Shown piece by piece: positions 7,418 to 15,797 of a stretch of 26,269 nt of DNA. Origin of the DNA: UBA9732 sp003456855 (GTDB taxonomy: Bacteria > Spirochaetota > Spirochaetia > Sphaerochaetales > Sphaerochaetaceae); contig CAMOUY010000021.1 in the NCBI GenBank assembly GCA_946626785.1, positions 1-26,269 on the forward strand, read 5' to 3'. Made by a program: the position numbers and the translations under genes. A model generated the notes under the pieces. That model saw nothing but the letters and a program-made list of their open reading frames with translations. It was not told the origin of the DNA and ran no database searches. Within the stretch, counting starts at the first letter, position 1. Each line of letters starts with the position of its first letter.

Positions 7418-8584
7418 TTGCCTGTAGATAACAACCTTTTTCAGAAGAATGCCAACACATCTCTCATAGCAAAGCTTATATGGCAGAGAAAGAGCATTTC
7501 GCGCGCTGACATTGCAAGGGAGTTGGGTCTCTATAGATCAACTGTCACTAACATTACTTCATACCTCATTCAATCGGGAGTAGTGAGAGAGGGCAACAGA
7601 CTCAGCTCGACACAGCAGGGTGGACGTAAAGCCGTGGAGCTCACCATCAACCCTGACTTTGGATGTGTGCTTGGTTTCGACATCCAGCCCTCCCATTGCA
7701 GAATGGTCATACTTGCTGCAGATGGAACAGAGTTGTGGAGAGAGAAGGCCAGCTTTGGAGTCCTTCCTTTAACAGATATAATAACAAAGGCAATCGGGAT
7801 TGCAATGGATGCCCATAACTCAATCAATAGCCCAATTATTGCAATGAGCTTCTCGATTCCGGGTATCGTTGATGATTCCTATGGAAAAATCATTAATTCT
7901 TTCCCTTTCGGTATTATGGATTTCGATGTCAGGGAATTCGTCAACAAGACCTATGACTATCCTGTATTCATAGAGAACGATGCAAATACCGCCGCCTGGC
8001 TGGACATTCTAAAGAACCATGCCTGGGGCAATGCCGTCTCGATGATCTCAGACTTCCATGAGGAGGCCAAATCGGATCCGGAGATAATCGGAATCGGAGC
8101 CGGTATCGGACTGATCTTCTCCGGAAAGGTCTACAGAGGCAGCCACAATGCAGCCGGTGAGTTCAAATCCATCACCTGGAAGAACGGGCTCAAGAACCAG
8201 AGCGGCCTTGATGTTGAGGTTCTGAAGAAGACCGAGGATGACAGGGAATGCCTTGCAGCCTGGATTGAGGACACCTTCATGTCCCTAGTTCCTATTCTGT
8301 CCGTTGTGGACGTGGAGAAGATAATCCTCCATGGCAAGCCGTTCGAGGACAAGGAGTGGGTGATGAAGGTCCTGGAGGAGAGGGTCTCATCGTTCCTTGG
8401 GCTGCTCAAGGAGTACAGATTCGATATTGTATTTGACTCGCAGGATGAGTGCGTCAGTGCCAGCGGAGCTGCAATGATGTGCCTGCATAATCTGTTCAGT
8501 GTCCCTGAACTTGCCTCATCGGACCAGAGCTGGAGACTCACCTGGGACAAGACGATAGAGACGCTTCAGAATCAGATGAAATAG
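7418..8584 (+). CDS. ROK-family transcriptional regulator
   Basis: This is a sugar-responsive DNA-binding regulator of the NagC/XylR/Mlc type. Residues about 15-65 form a winged helix-turn-helix (SRADIARELGLYRSTVTNITSYL). The remaining ~320 residues are a ROK/actin-like ATPase fold, with IPGIV and ENDANTAAW in the expected order, followed by IGIGAGIGLIF and AAGEF. The zinc signature C-x-C-G-x-x-G-C-x-E is missing: there is no Cys cluster after AAGEF. The kinase-type D-x-G-G-T-K phosphate motif is also absent (GFDIQPSHC instead), so it should not be a sugar kinase. Translation starts at a TTG at 7418 preceded by AGGAG (7406-7410) at 7-nt spacing. The gene sits between the two arms of the sugar island and 36 nt before the permease genes. 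Confidence 0.92.
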   Translation: MPVDNNLFQKNANTSLIAKLIWQRKSISRADIARELGLYRSTVTNITSYLIQSGVVREGNRLSSTQQGGRKAVELTINPDFGCVLGFDIQPSHCRMVILAADGTELWREKASFGVLPLTDIITKAIGIAMDAHNSINSPIIAMSFSIPGIVDDSYGKIINSFPFGIMDFDVREFVNKTYDYPVFIENDANTAAWLDILKNHAWGNAVSMISDFHEEAKSDPEIIGIGAGIGLIFSGKVYRGSHNAAGEFKSITWKNGLKNQSGLDVEVLKKTEDDRECLAAWIEDTFMSLVPILSVVDVEKIILHGKPFEDKEWVMKVLEERVSSFLGLLKEYRFDIVFDSQDECVSASGAAMMCLHNLFSVPELASSDQSWRLTWDKTIETLQNQMK

Positions 8585-8620
8585 AAGGTTCAACGTTATA
8601 GAGGGGGTTGAAGAAATAAT

Positions 8621-9550
8621 ATGGGTAGCAATGCCAAACTGCATTCTCCAGGAAGGATAACAATCCATGGAGAGGAGCGCAGGGCCTATTGGACTTTCGT
8701 CCTGCCCGCGTTCCTGATCTATCTTTTCGTCATGGCGTTCCCGACTGTGTTCGCCGTGTTCCTCAGTCTTACAAACTACAAGGGCGGAGCCCTGTTCGGT
8801 CCCAAGAGGAGACCTGTTTCGATTGTAGGCTTCCAGTATTACAAGCAGATGTTCGCGGACAAGTACTTCTGGCTTGCCCTGAAGAACAACATGTGGATTG
8901 TCTTCATCTCGGTCTTCGGACAGATTCCACTTGGATTCTTCATGGCCTATCTGATCTTCAGAGGCATGATCAGAGGAAGGGACTTCTTCCAGACTGTGAT
9001 CTATCTTCCTTGTGTCATATCGACTGTCGTCATCGGACGTCTGTGGAAGGCTATAACGGCCCCGAACGGTGTCATTCCGGACATAATAAGGCTGTTCAAT
9101 CCTTCGTATGTGGCCGGGAACAGTGAACATCCTATGGTGGCCGTCCTTCTGGTCATACTCTGGATGTACACAGGAACCTACCTCATCATCTTCCTCGCAA
9201 ACCTCCAGAAGATCGATACCTCAATCATCGAGGCTGCGAAGATCGATGGAGCAACAGAGTTCCAGGCCCTGAGGTACATAATCCTTCCGGCTCTCTCAGG
9301 AGTCATCGTGACAAGTGCGATACTTGCCATCTCAGGGTCCCTGAAGAGCTTCGACCTGATCTACGTCATGACAAGCGGAGGACCTGCCAAGCAGACCTAT
9401 GTGCTTTCGATCTACATGTACGACACGGCCTTCAAGGGCGCTCCAAACTATCCGCTTGCCAACGCCGTCTCAATTGTCATGTGCGTGATCAGCTTCATCA
9501 TGATCGGCATCACAAAGGCTGTCGAGAAGAAGTTCGGAGGTAGGGAATGA
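8621..9550 (+). CDS. CUT1 sugar ABC transporter permease (MalF/UgpA type)
   Basis: This is a membrane subunit of a carbohydrate ABC importer. The 309-residue protein has about six hydrophobic segments, the first at residues 24-50 (YWTFVLPAFLIYLFVMAFPT). The ATPase-docking EAA loop is EAAKIDGATEFQALRYIILP near residues 204-223. The rather distant GAGGGGG at 8601-8607 is the only Shine-Dalgarno-like run, so initiation may be modest. The end overlaps the next permease by 4 nt (ATGA). No ATPase gene accompanies this transporter, so a shared MsmX/UgpC-like ATPase elsewhere is expected. Substrate is inferred from context: a beta-linked glucose, GlcNAc or mannose oligosaccharide. Confidence 0.94.
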   Translation: MGSNAKLHSPGRITIHGEERRAYWTFVLPAFLIYLFVMAFPTVFAVFLSLTNYKGGALFGPKRRPVSIVGFQYYKQMFADKYFWLALKNNMWIVFISVFGQIPLGFFMAYLIFRGMIRGRDFFQTVIYLPCVISTVVIGRLWKAITAPNGVIPDIIRLFNPSYVAGNSEHPMVAVLLVILWMYTGTYLIIFLANLQKIDTSIIEAAKIDGATEFQALRYIILPALSGVIVTSAILAISGSLKSFDLIYVMTSGGPAKQTYVLSIYMYDTAFKGAPNYPLANAVSIVMCVISFIMIGITKAVEKKFGGRE

Positions 9551-10398
9551 GCTATATCAAAGACGACAACTCCACAAAGAGAAAGATTGGAATGGTTCTG
9601 ACCTATGCGGTTCTGATCCTGTTCGCGATACTCGCCATAGCTCCTCTTCTCTGGCTTGCAATCAACTCGTTCAAGACATCCCAGGACTACCAGATGAACC
9701 GTCTGGGACTTCCTAAGAGATTCTTCTGGCAGAACTACGTCCAGGCCTGGCAGAGGGGACATTTCGGAATCTTCATCGTCAACAGCGTGATCTACACGTT
9801 CTTCACGACGATATCGATCCTGGTCCTGAGCTTCATGAGCGGCTTTGCCTTCTCCAAGATCAAGCATCCTGCAACCAAGGGAATCTACGGCTCCTATGTC
9901 ATCGGTATCCTGATGACACTGCAGAGCATCATGATCCCTCTGTTCATAGTGATCAACCAGGTAGGCCTGTATGACACCAAGCTTGGAGTTCTTATTCCAT
10001 ATATAGGAATAGGACTTCCGATGGGAATCTACCTTGCCACAGAGTTCATGAAGAGCATCCCGAACGCCCTTGTGGAGTCCGCAAGACTTGATGGTGCGCA
10101 TTACTTCAGAATCTTCAGAAGCATAATGGCTCCTATGGCCGCTCCGGTCGGAACAACCATAGCGATTCTGCAGATCTCAGGTACTTGGAACGAGTTCATG
10201 CTTATCAACATGCTCACCTCCAGCACAAAGAACAAGAGCCTTCCTGTAGGTATCCAGAGTTTTGCAGGAAGCCTTTCAACGGACTACGGCAAACTTTTCG
10301 CTTCGCTTATGATCGGACTTATCCCGATGCTGGTCTTCTACATTGTTTTCAGAAAGGAGATCACAAAGGGCGTAAGTGCTGGCGCAGTAAAGGGATAA
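9547..10398 (+). CDS. CUT1 sugar ABC transporter permease (MalG/UgpE type)
   Basis: This is the second permease subunit of the importer, 283 residues, with six predicted membrane segments beginning at about residue 15. Its EAA-type cytoplasmic loop reads ESARLDGAHYFRIFRSIMAP near residues 177-196. The gene starts inside the 3' end of the first permease (ATGA overlap), so the two are translationally coupled. A strong terminator follows at 10420, which separates the permeases from the binding-protein gene. That arrangement allows much higher expression of the binding protein. Confidence 0.94.
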   Translation: MSYIKDDNSTKRKIGMVLTYAVLILFAILAIAPLLWLAINSFKTSQDYQMNRLGLPKRFFWQNYVQAWQRGHFGIFIVNSVIYTFFTTISILVLSFMSGFAFSKIKHPATKGIYGSYVIGILMTLQSIMIPLFIVINQVGLYDTKLGVLIPYIGIGLPMGIYLATEFMKSIPNALVESARLDGAHYFRIFRSIMAPMAAPVGTTIAILQISGTWNEFMLINMLTSSTKNKSLPVGIQSFAGSLSTDYGKLFASLMIGLIPMLVFYIVFRKEITKGVSAGAVKG

Positions 10399-10419
10399 TA
10401 TATAATTTGTTTTGGGTTT

Positions 10420-10455
10420 TGGCGGTCTCGGAAGAGGCCGCCATTATTTTGTTGT
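10420..10455 (+). terminator. Rho-independent terminator after the permease genes
   Basis: TGGCGGTCTC (10420-10429) pairs with GAGGCCGCCA (10434-10443) through one U-G wobble around a GGAA tetraloop. The tail is TTATTTTGTTG. It ends the ROK-permease-permease transcript 21 nt after the stop. Confidence 0.82.
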
Positions 10456-10474
10456 AATTCGTTGAAAATATTCT

Positions 10475-10530
10475 TTGACAAGTTTGTTCTTCGGGTGTAC
10501 AATTCTAATTGTTCAGAGGATGAACAAACT
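10475..10530 (+). promoter_or_regulatory. Strong promoter of the binding-protein gene with nested operator repeats
   Basis: TTGACA (10475-10480) and TACAAT (10498-10503) are separated by exactly 17 bp. AGTTTGTTC (10481-10489) fills the start of the spacer and its exact inverted partner GAACAAACT (10522-10530) lies downstream of the expected start site. Inside is a second inverted repeat, ACAATT (10499-10504) and AATTGT (10507-10512), extending with one mismatch to 10496-10515. The outer arms match the GTTTGT/ACAAAC arms of the divergent operator at 7322-7344, so the same ROK repressor probably controls both. Confidence 0.7.
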
Positions 10531-10548
10531 AAACTTAAGGAGAAAGTT

Positions 10549-11883
10549 ATGAAAAAGTTACTTACTGTTCTTTTTGTTGCTCTCACAATCTGTGGAATAG
10601 TTTTCGCACAGGCTGCAGCAGAGGCAAATTCAGGAAAGGTTCAGCTCAGAGTTCTGAATTATATTGATATGTCAGAGCCAAACAGCGCAAACGAGATCGC
10701 TCAGGTCTGGGACAAGTTCACAGCAGAGCATCCAGAGATCGAGATCATCAGAGAGGATCTCTTCAACGAGCCGTTCCACCAGAAGGTTGAGGCTTACGCA
10801 GCACAGGGTCAGCTTCCTGATGTCATGTATGCTTGGCCAAGTGGAAGATCATCCACACTTCACACAGAGGGACTGCTCTATGATCTGACAGACCTCCTGA
10901 AGAGAGATGGTCTGTTCGACAAGTACAATCCACTTTGTACAGCTCCACAGCTTGGTGGCTACCTCGGTGAGCTTCCAAACGGAGTCACAGCAACATCCAT
11001 GATGTTCGTCAATGAGAAGGTTCTCAGAGAGAATGGTCTTTCAATTCCTAAGACATATGACGATCTCAAGGCAATGGTCCCAGTTCTCAACGCAAAGGGA
11101 ATCGAGGTCATCACAATGGACTGCCAGGATGGTTGGGTCATGCAGAGCTGTCTCTTCTCACTGATCGTCGGAAGATTCGGTGGTGCAGACTGGGCTGACA
11201 AGCTTGCAGCAGGCGAGTGGGACTTCGAGGACGATTGGTTCAGAAAGGCCCTCACAGTTGTTGACAACCTCTACAAGGATGGAATCATCAACCGCAACAC
11301 ACTCAGCATCTCCTATGGTTCAGGTAGAGCTGACTTCGCAGCTGGCAAGAGCGCATTCTACATCGATGGTGACTGGGCATGTGCTTCATTCCAGACCGAC
11401 ACATCAACAGGCGAGGCTCTCTTCCCACCAGAGCTCCAGAAGACAGACGTCAGCCTGATGAACTTCCCGGCAATCGACGGTGAGATCGTTCACGAGTCCA
11501 ACTCAGCAGTCGTCGGAACCGGTTGGGCAATCGCAAAGGACATCGATCCTGCTAAGCTCGAGGCTGCATGGACACTGGTCAAGTACCTTGAGGGCGAGTA
11601 CGTCCAGACTTGGAGACTTACAACTGGTGCTGCATTCCCATCACTCACATCAATCGATGTTGCTAAGGTCTGTGAAGAGAACAACCTTGAGCCGCTCGTA
11701 GCAAAGAGATCTGACTGGTACGGCAGAATCCAGGTTGCTACCCCAGTTATCGATGGTGTCCTTGCTCCAGCAGTTTACGAAGTCATCAACCAGGTCCTCG
11801 CAGAGATCGGCCTTGGAAAGACAACAGTCGACGAGGGTGTCAAGACAGTCAACGCAGCTTGGAAGGCATACGCCGGCAAGTAA
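10549..11883 (+). CDS. CUT1 extracellular sugar-binding protein
   Basis: This secreted substrate-binding component of the sugar importer is 444 residues from the ATG at 10549, preceded by AAGGAG at 7-nt spacing. A longer reading from 10462 would run through the promoter and is rejected. A Sec signal peptide (MKKLLTVLFVALTICGIVFA) is followed by QAAAEA. The cysteine lies in LTIC, which is a poor lipobox, so cleavage after FA is more likely than lipidation. The mature part has the extended type I binding-protein layout (YIDGDWACASF, VVGTGWAIAKDID near the C-terminal lobe). Codon use is richer in GCA, ACA and TCA than in the neighbouring enzyme genes, consistent with high expression. It lies between two terminators, so it is largely its own transcription unit. 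Confidence 0.94.
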   Translation: MKKLLTVLFVALTICGIVFAQAAAEANSGKVQLRVLNYIDMSEPNSANEIAQVWDKFTAEHPEIEIIREDLFNEPFHQKVEAYAAQGQLPDVMYAWPSGRSSTLHTEGLLYDLTDLLKRDGLFDKYNPLCTAPQLGGYLGELPNGVTATSMMFVNEKVLRENGLSIPKTYDDLKAMVPVLNAKGIEVITMDCQDGWVMQSCLFSLIVGRFGGADWADKLAAGEWDFEDDWFRKALTVVDNLYKDGIINRNTLSISYGSGRADFAAGKSAFYIDGDWACASFQTDTSTGEALFPPELQKTDVSLMNFPAIDGEIVHESNSAVVGTGWAIAKDIDPAKLEAAWTLVKYLEGEYVQTWRLTTGAAFPSLTSIDVAKVCEENNLEPLVAKRSDWYGRIQVATPVIDGVLAPAVYEVINQVLAEIGLGKTTVDEGVKTVNAAWKAYAGK

Positions 11884-11915
11884 TCCGAAAGGACTTCACA
11901 ATTGAAATAACATAT

Positions 11916-11941
11916 GGCGGGTTCTCGGACCCGCCTTTTTT
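11916..11941 (+). terminator. Rho-independent terminator after the binding-protein gene
   Basis: GGCGGGTT (11916-11923) pairs with GACCCGCC (11928-11935) around a CTCG loop, followed by six T (11936-11941). The next gene's ATG is only five bases beyond the T-run. The GH20 operon must therefore be expressed by read-through of this terminator unless an unseen promoter exists. Confidence 0.87.
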
Positions 11942-11946
11942 GAACC

Positions 11947-13332
11947 ATGAAAAGAAACATAGAAACACTTCTTACACCACAGATCCTTTCTGAAGGTGTC
12001 ACATATGAAAAAACCACAAAACTTAATGGCACTATAGCAACAAGTATCGGTAATGATTGCAACTTTGTGCGAATTGCCGATGGCACTGCGGAGGTCTGTG
12101 GAAAGACAGACGCTGAAATCAATCAGGGACTTGGTTACATCAAGCAGCTTGAAGTGCTTTTCGACGGTGCTCTTCCCGTCTGTGAATTTGAATTCTCGTC
12201 TCCTGCATTTGGATACAGGGGCTTCCTTATAGATGTCTGCAGACACTTCATGCCTGTGGATGAACTTAAAAGAATCATAAACGTCATGTCCATGGTTGGC
12301 TTCAACGTCTTCCACTGGCACCTGACCGATGACCAGGCCTGGAGATTCGGGGTTGACGGCTATCCTCTTCTTGAGAAGATCTCCTCCGTCAGGGAAAACC
12401 CTGAGTACATCAATTACCACATCACTTACGGAGGTTTCTATTCCGACAAGGACCTTAGGGACATTGTGGACTTCTGCTCTGAACGTGGAATGACCGTGGT
12501 CCCGGAGATCGAGGTGCCAGGCCATACCAAGGCGCTTCTTGCCGCATACCCTGAGTTTGGATGCACGGGTAACAAGGTCCAGGTTCCACATCTCTGGGGA
12601 ATCTTCGAGGATGTGATAAACCCTGCAAGCCCTGAGCTCTGGACCTTTCTTGACGCTGCTTTCAGGAAGCTGTGCTCGATCTTCCCAGGACCTTATCTCC
12701 ACATGGGAGGCGACGAGTGCCCGCACAAGCAGTGGGAGACCAATGCTGAATGCATCGCAGTGATGAAGGAGAACAACCTCAAGGATGCAACTGAGCTTCA
12801 GGGCTGGTTCACCAGCAAGCTTTCAAAGCTGATCTCCTCCTACGGAAAGAGGGCCATGGGCTGGGACGAGGTCGTTGATGCCCCTTCAATTGACAAGAAT
12901 GTGGTCGTGATGTCATGGCGTGGACTTGAAGGTGCAAGAACAGCATCCTCAAGAGGCCATAATGTGATACTATGCCCACAGCAGGGCATGTATCTGGACA
13001 AGGGATACACCAAAGACAGTTTCGAGCCTAGCCAGTGGGGAAGCTTCACTGTCAAGGACTCGTTCAGCATAGACCTTGGGATGCACGAACTGCCGGAGTC
13101 CCAAAGAAATCTTATCCTCGGTGCCCAGTGCAACATCTGGACGGAGAGGATGACGAATGGAAGGGCATTGGAGTACATGATGTTCCCTAGGGTGTTCGCC
13201 ATCGCGGACAACATGTGGAACGGACAGGCAAAGAGCTGGGATAAGCTTTGCAGTAGGCGTGAAGCCATGAAGGAGCTCTGTTGGAAGCTCAATCTGGTTT
13301 GCAGCCCTGCGGCCTGGGAGGAGAACACATGA
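11947..13332 (+). CDS. GH20 beta-N-acetylhexosaminidase
   Basis: This enzyme removes terminal beta-linked GlcNAc (or GalNAc) by substrate-assisted catalysis. The 461-residue protein has a short N-terminal region with YRGFLIDVCRHF at residues 90-101, then VFHWHLTDDQ at 121-130 and VVPEIEVPGH at 184-193. The catalytic pair is in HMGGDECPH (Asp256, Glu257), followed by GWDEV near 310 and the Trp-containing motifs of the barrel's end. No signal peptide is present, so it acts on imported oligosaccharides. The ATG at 11947 is the first possible one because a TGA lies just upstream in frame. There is no Shine-Dalgarno and the start almost touches the preceding terminator. Its 3' end overlaps the GH2 gene by 4 nt. 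Confidence 0.92.
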   Translation: MKRNIETLLTPQILSEGVTYEKTTKLNGTIATSIGNDCNFVRIADGTAEVCGKTDAEINQGLGYIKQLEVLFDGALPVCEFEFSSPAFGYRGFLIDVCRHFMPVDELKRIINVMSMVGFNVFHWHLTDDQAWRFGVDGYPLLEKISSVRENPEYINYHITYGGFYSDKDLRDIVDFCSERGMTVVPEIEVPGHTKALLAAYPEFGCTGNKVQVPHLWGIFEDVINPASPELWTFLDAAFRKLCSIFPGPYLHMGGDECPHKQWETNAECIAVMKENNLKDATELQGWFTSKLSKLISSYGKRAMGWDEVVDAPSIDKNVVVMSWRGLEGARTASSRGHNVILCPQQGMYLDKGYTKDSFEPSQWGSFTVKDSFSIDLGMHELPESQRNLILGAQCNIWTERMTNGRALEYMMFPRVFAIADNMWNGQAKSWDKLCSRREAMKELCWKLNLVCSPAAWEENT

Positions 13333-15785
13333 GAAGAATCTGCCTGGATGGAGAATGGAGCCTTCAAGCTTTGAGGGTTGAGGAGAACAACTATGACATC
13401 AAGGATGGTAGTTGTTTCCCGATTGATATGCCGGGATGCGTCCAGGATGCCCTGATTGAGGGACTTGTGGTCCCTGACCCATACTATGCCAGAAACGAGC
13501 TTGAGACTCTGTTCATAGGCAGAAGCGACTGGAGAATATCCAGATCGTTCAATCTTCAGAAGACTTCAGGCAAGACCTACATCCTGAGACTGGAGAAGGT
13601 CGATACCATAGCGAGTCTATCAATCAATGGATCTGTGGTTGCCTCCTTTGACAATGAGCACAGGATCTACGAGATCGATGTCACCGGGTTCCTGAAAGAC
13701 GGTGACAACACAATCCAGTTTGACTTCACATCATCAGAGAAGGTCGCTCTGCAGAGGCAGAGCCAGCTGGACCACCCGATTCCATGTTCAAGGTACATGT
13801 ACGATTCACCTGCAAGGAACCTTGTCAGAAAGGCCCAGTGCAACGCCGCCTGGGACTGGGGCCTCTGCATGCAGACGATAGGGATCCATGAGAGCATTCT
13901 GCTGTTCGAGTGTGAGTGTTTCCATCTCAGCTCCTTCTCTGCCATACCAAAGAGAAAGGGCTGTGACTGGAAGCTTCAGGTGAAGGCCTACGTCAAGGTG
14001 TTCCATGACTGTGAGGTCTCTTTGAGACTTCGCTGTGCAGGCAGGAAGATAGAGAAGGTCGTCAAGCTGAAAGAGACTGATTCATGCTTTGATTTCGACA
14101 TGGAGATCCCAAGCTTTGCAGTTGAGCTCTGGTGGCCTAACGGACTTGGTGAGCAGGTCCTTTATGATGTCCTGTTTGAGCTTGGAGACTATGAATTATC
14201 AAGGAAAATCGGATTCAGGACCATTGAAGTCAGGAATGAGATGACAATGGGAGGCAAGGAGCTTACCGTTGTGGTCAATGGTCAGCCGGTCTTCTGCAAG
14301 GGCGCCAACTGGATCCCTCTGGATGCCAGGCCGTGCAGGATGACTGCCGAGAGGTTCGACTCCATAATCCGTGATGTGCGTGATTCAAACATGAACATGC
14401 TCCGTGTCTGGGGTGGTGGCTGGTATGAGAAGGAAGCCTTCTATGATTCCTGCGACAGGTATGGAATCCTCCTTTGGCATGACCTTATGTTCAGCTGCTC
14501 TACATATCCTGCGGAGGATTGGTTCCTGGAGAGTGTGGACAAGGAGCTCAGGGACCAGGTCAGAAGACTAAGCTCCAGAACCTGCATAGCACTCTGGTGC
14601 GGAAACAACGAGTGCCTTGGAGCCCTTGGCTGGTACGAAGAGACCAGGGCCAATCTGCCTCTTTATCTCAAGGACTACGAGAAGCTCTACTCCAACTGGA
14701 TCGACCACATCCTGGTGGAGGAGGACCCGTCAAGGATGTACTGGCCGTCTAGCCCATGTGCAGGACCTGGGGATTACTCCGACAACTGGCATTCCGATGG
14801 AAACGGCGATATGCACTACTGGACCGTCTGGCATGAGCGAAAGGACTTTGAGTTCTATCACAGCGTGAAGCCGCGTTTCTGCTCCGAGTTCGGGTACCAG
14901 AGCTTCCCGTCACTCAGCGAGGTGAAGAGCTTCACCCCTGAGGATGAGCTGTCCATCACAAGCCCTGTCATGGAGCACCACCAGAGAAACGATGAAGGCA
15001 ACTCGATCATCAACGAGATGTTCACACGTTACTTCCGCCCGCCTGTAGGCTTTGAGAACCAGCTCTACCTGAGCCAGGTCCAGCAGGCCTATGCGATAAA
15101 GACCGCAGTGACCTACTGGAGAAGCCTGATGCCTTACTGCATGGGAACACTCTTTTGGCAGCTCAACGATGTCTGGCCTGTTTCCTCCTGGTCCAGCATA
15201 GAGTACAGTGGCAAGTGGAAGCCTCTGCAGTACGCTGCAAAGCGTTTCTACAAGGATGTGGCCCCTCTGATCTACACCGACGAGGGCAAGGTCTTTGTCA
15301 AAGTTTGCAACGATGGCAGAAACACCTTCGAAGGGAAGTGCAGCATTGCATTCATGGGCTTTGACGGAAGTTTGGTAAAGCAGTTGGAGTCAGATGTCAA
15401 GGTTAACAGTCTGGAGGTCGTGACCGTTCTGGAAGAGGACCTTGGAGGCTTTGATACAAGCTCCTGCTACATCTGCGTATCCTTTGGAGATATTGAGGAG
15501 ACACTTCTTCTCTCAAGGCCAAAGGATGCCGAAATCCTTGACCCTGAACTCAGGTACTCGGTCTCTGAAGACGGAGGGTGCTTCTCTGTAAAGATCAGAA
15601 CAGAGAACCCTGCTTTCTACGTGGTGCCCGATGCCGGTTCCATCAAGGGCAGGTTCGATGACTGTTTGTTCACATTGAATGGTGAGAGGACTGTTAAGTT
15701 CACGCCAGAGGATAAGGTGAGCCTTGAGGAGTTCAAGGCCAGCCTGAAGGTCTATGACCTGTTCTCCACATTGTCTGAAAGATGA
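13329..15785 (+). CDS. GH2 beta-mannosidase
   Basis: This is a retaining exo-beta-mannosidase, 818 residues from the ATG at 13329, which overlaps the GH20 stop (ATGA) and has GGAGG about 8 nt upstream. The start at 13281 is rejected because it lies inside GH20. The domain order is: sugar-binding jelly-roll (WSLQ...MPGCVQDALI, about 10-190), immunoglobulin-like domain (about 195-300), TIM barrel (about 305-650) and a C-terminal beta domain. The barrel shows RVWGGGWYE near 359, the acid/base motif WCGNNE with Glu428, and the nucleophile motif CSEFGYQS with Glu520. The WCGNNE form and MPGCVQDAL are typical of the beta-mannosidase branch, not beta-galactosidase or glucuronidase. It is cytoplasmic. 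Beside chitobiose phosphorylase and GH20 it suggests N-glycan core or mannose-GlcNAc substrates. Confidence 0.9.
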   Translation: MRRICLDGEWSLQALRVEENNYDIKDGSCFPIDMPGCVQDALIEGLVVPDPYYARNELETLFIGRSDWRISRSFNLQKTSGKTYILRLEKVDTIASLSINGSVVASFDNEHRIYEIDVTGFLKDGDNTIQFDFTSSEKVALQRQSQLDHPIPCSRYMYDSPARNLVRKAQCNAAWDWGLCMQTIGIHESILLFECECFHLSSFSAIPKRKGCDWKLQVKAYVKVFHDCEVSLRLRCAGRKIEKVVKLKETDSCFDFDMEIPSFAVELWWPNGLGEQVLYDVLFELGDYELSRKIGFRTIEVRNEMTMGGKELTVVVNGQPVFCKGANWIPLDARPCRMTAERFDSIIRDVRDSNMNMLRVWGGGWYEKEAFYDSCDRYGILLWHDLMFSCSTYPAEDWFLESVDKELRDQVRRLSSRTCIALWCGNNECLGALGWYEETRANLPLYLKDYEKLYSNWIDHILVEEDPSRMYWPSSPCAGPGDYSDNWHSDGNGDMHYWTVWHERKDFEFYHSVKPRFCSEFGYQSFPSLSEVKSFTPEDELSITSPVMEHHQRNDEGNSIINEMFTRYFRPPVGFENQLYLSQVQQAYAIKTAVTYWRSLMPYCMGTLFWQLNDVWPVSSWSSIEYSGKWKPLQYAAKRFYKDVAPLIYTDEGKVFVKVCNDGRNTFEGKCSIAFMGFDGSLVKQLESDVKVNSLEVVTVLEEDLGGFDTSSCYICVSFGDIEETLLLSRPKDAEILDPELRYSVSEDGGCFSVKIRTENPAFYVVPDAGSIKGRFDDCLFTLNGERTVKFTPEDKVSLEEFKASLKVYDLFSTLSER

Positions 15786-15797
15786 AGGAGGCCTGAG

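Noticed and set aside
8516..9130. 204-residue minus-strand frame
   Set aside because: Opposite the first CUT1 permease and the end of the ROK gene; composition is typical of an antisense shadow.
10462..10548. N-terminal extension of the sugar-binding protein
   Set aside because: It would cover the -35/-10 promoter and operators; the ATG at 10549 has AAGGAG and a proper signal peptide.
13281..13328. Earlier start for the beta-mannosidase
   Set aside because: It lies within GH20 in another frame; the ATG at 13329 has a good ribosome binding site and an ATGA overlap.
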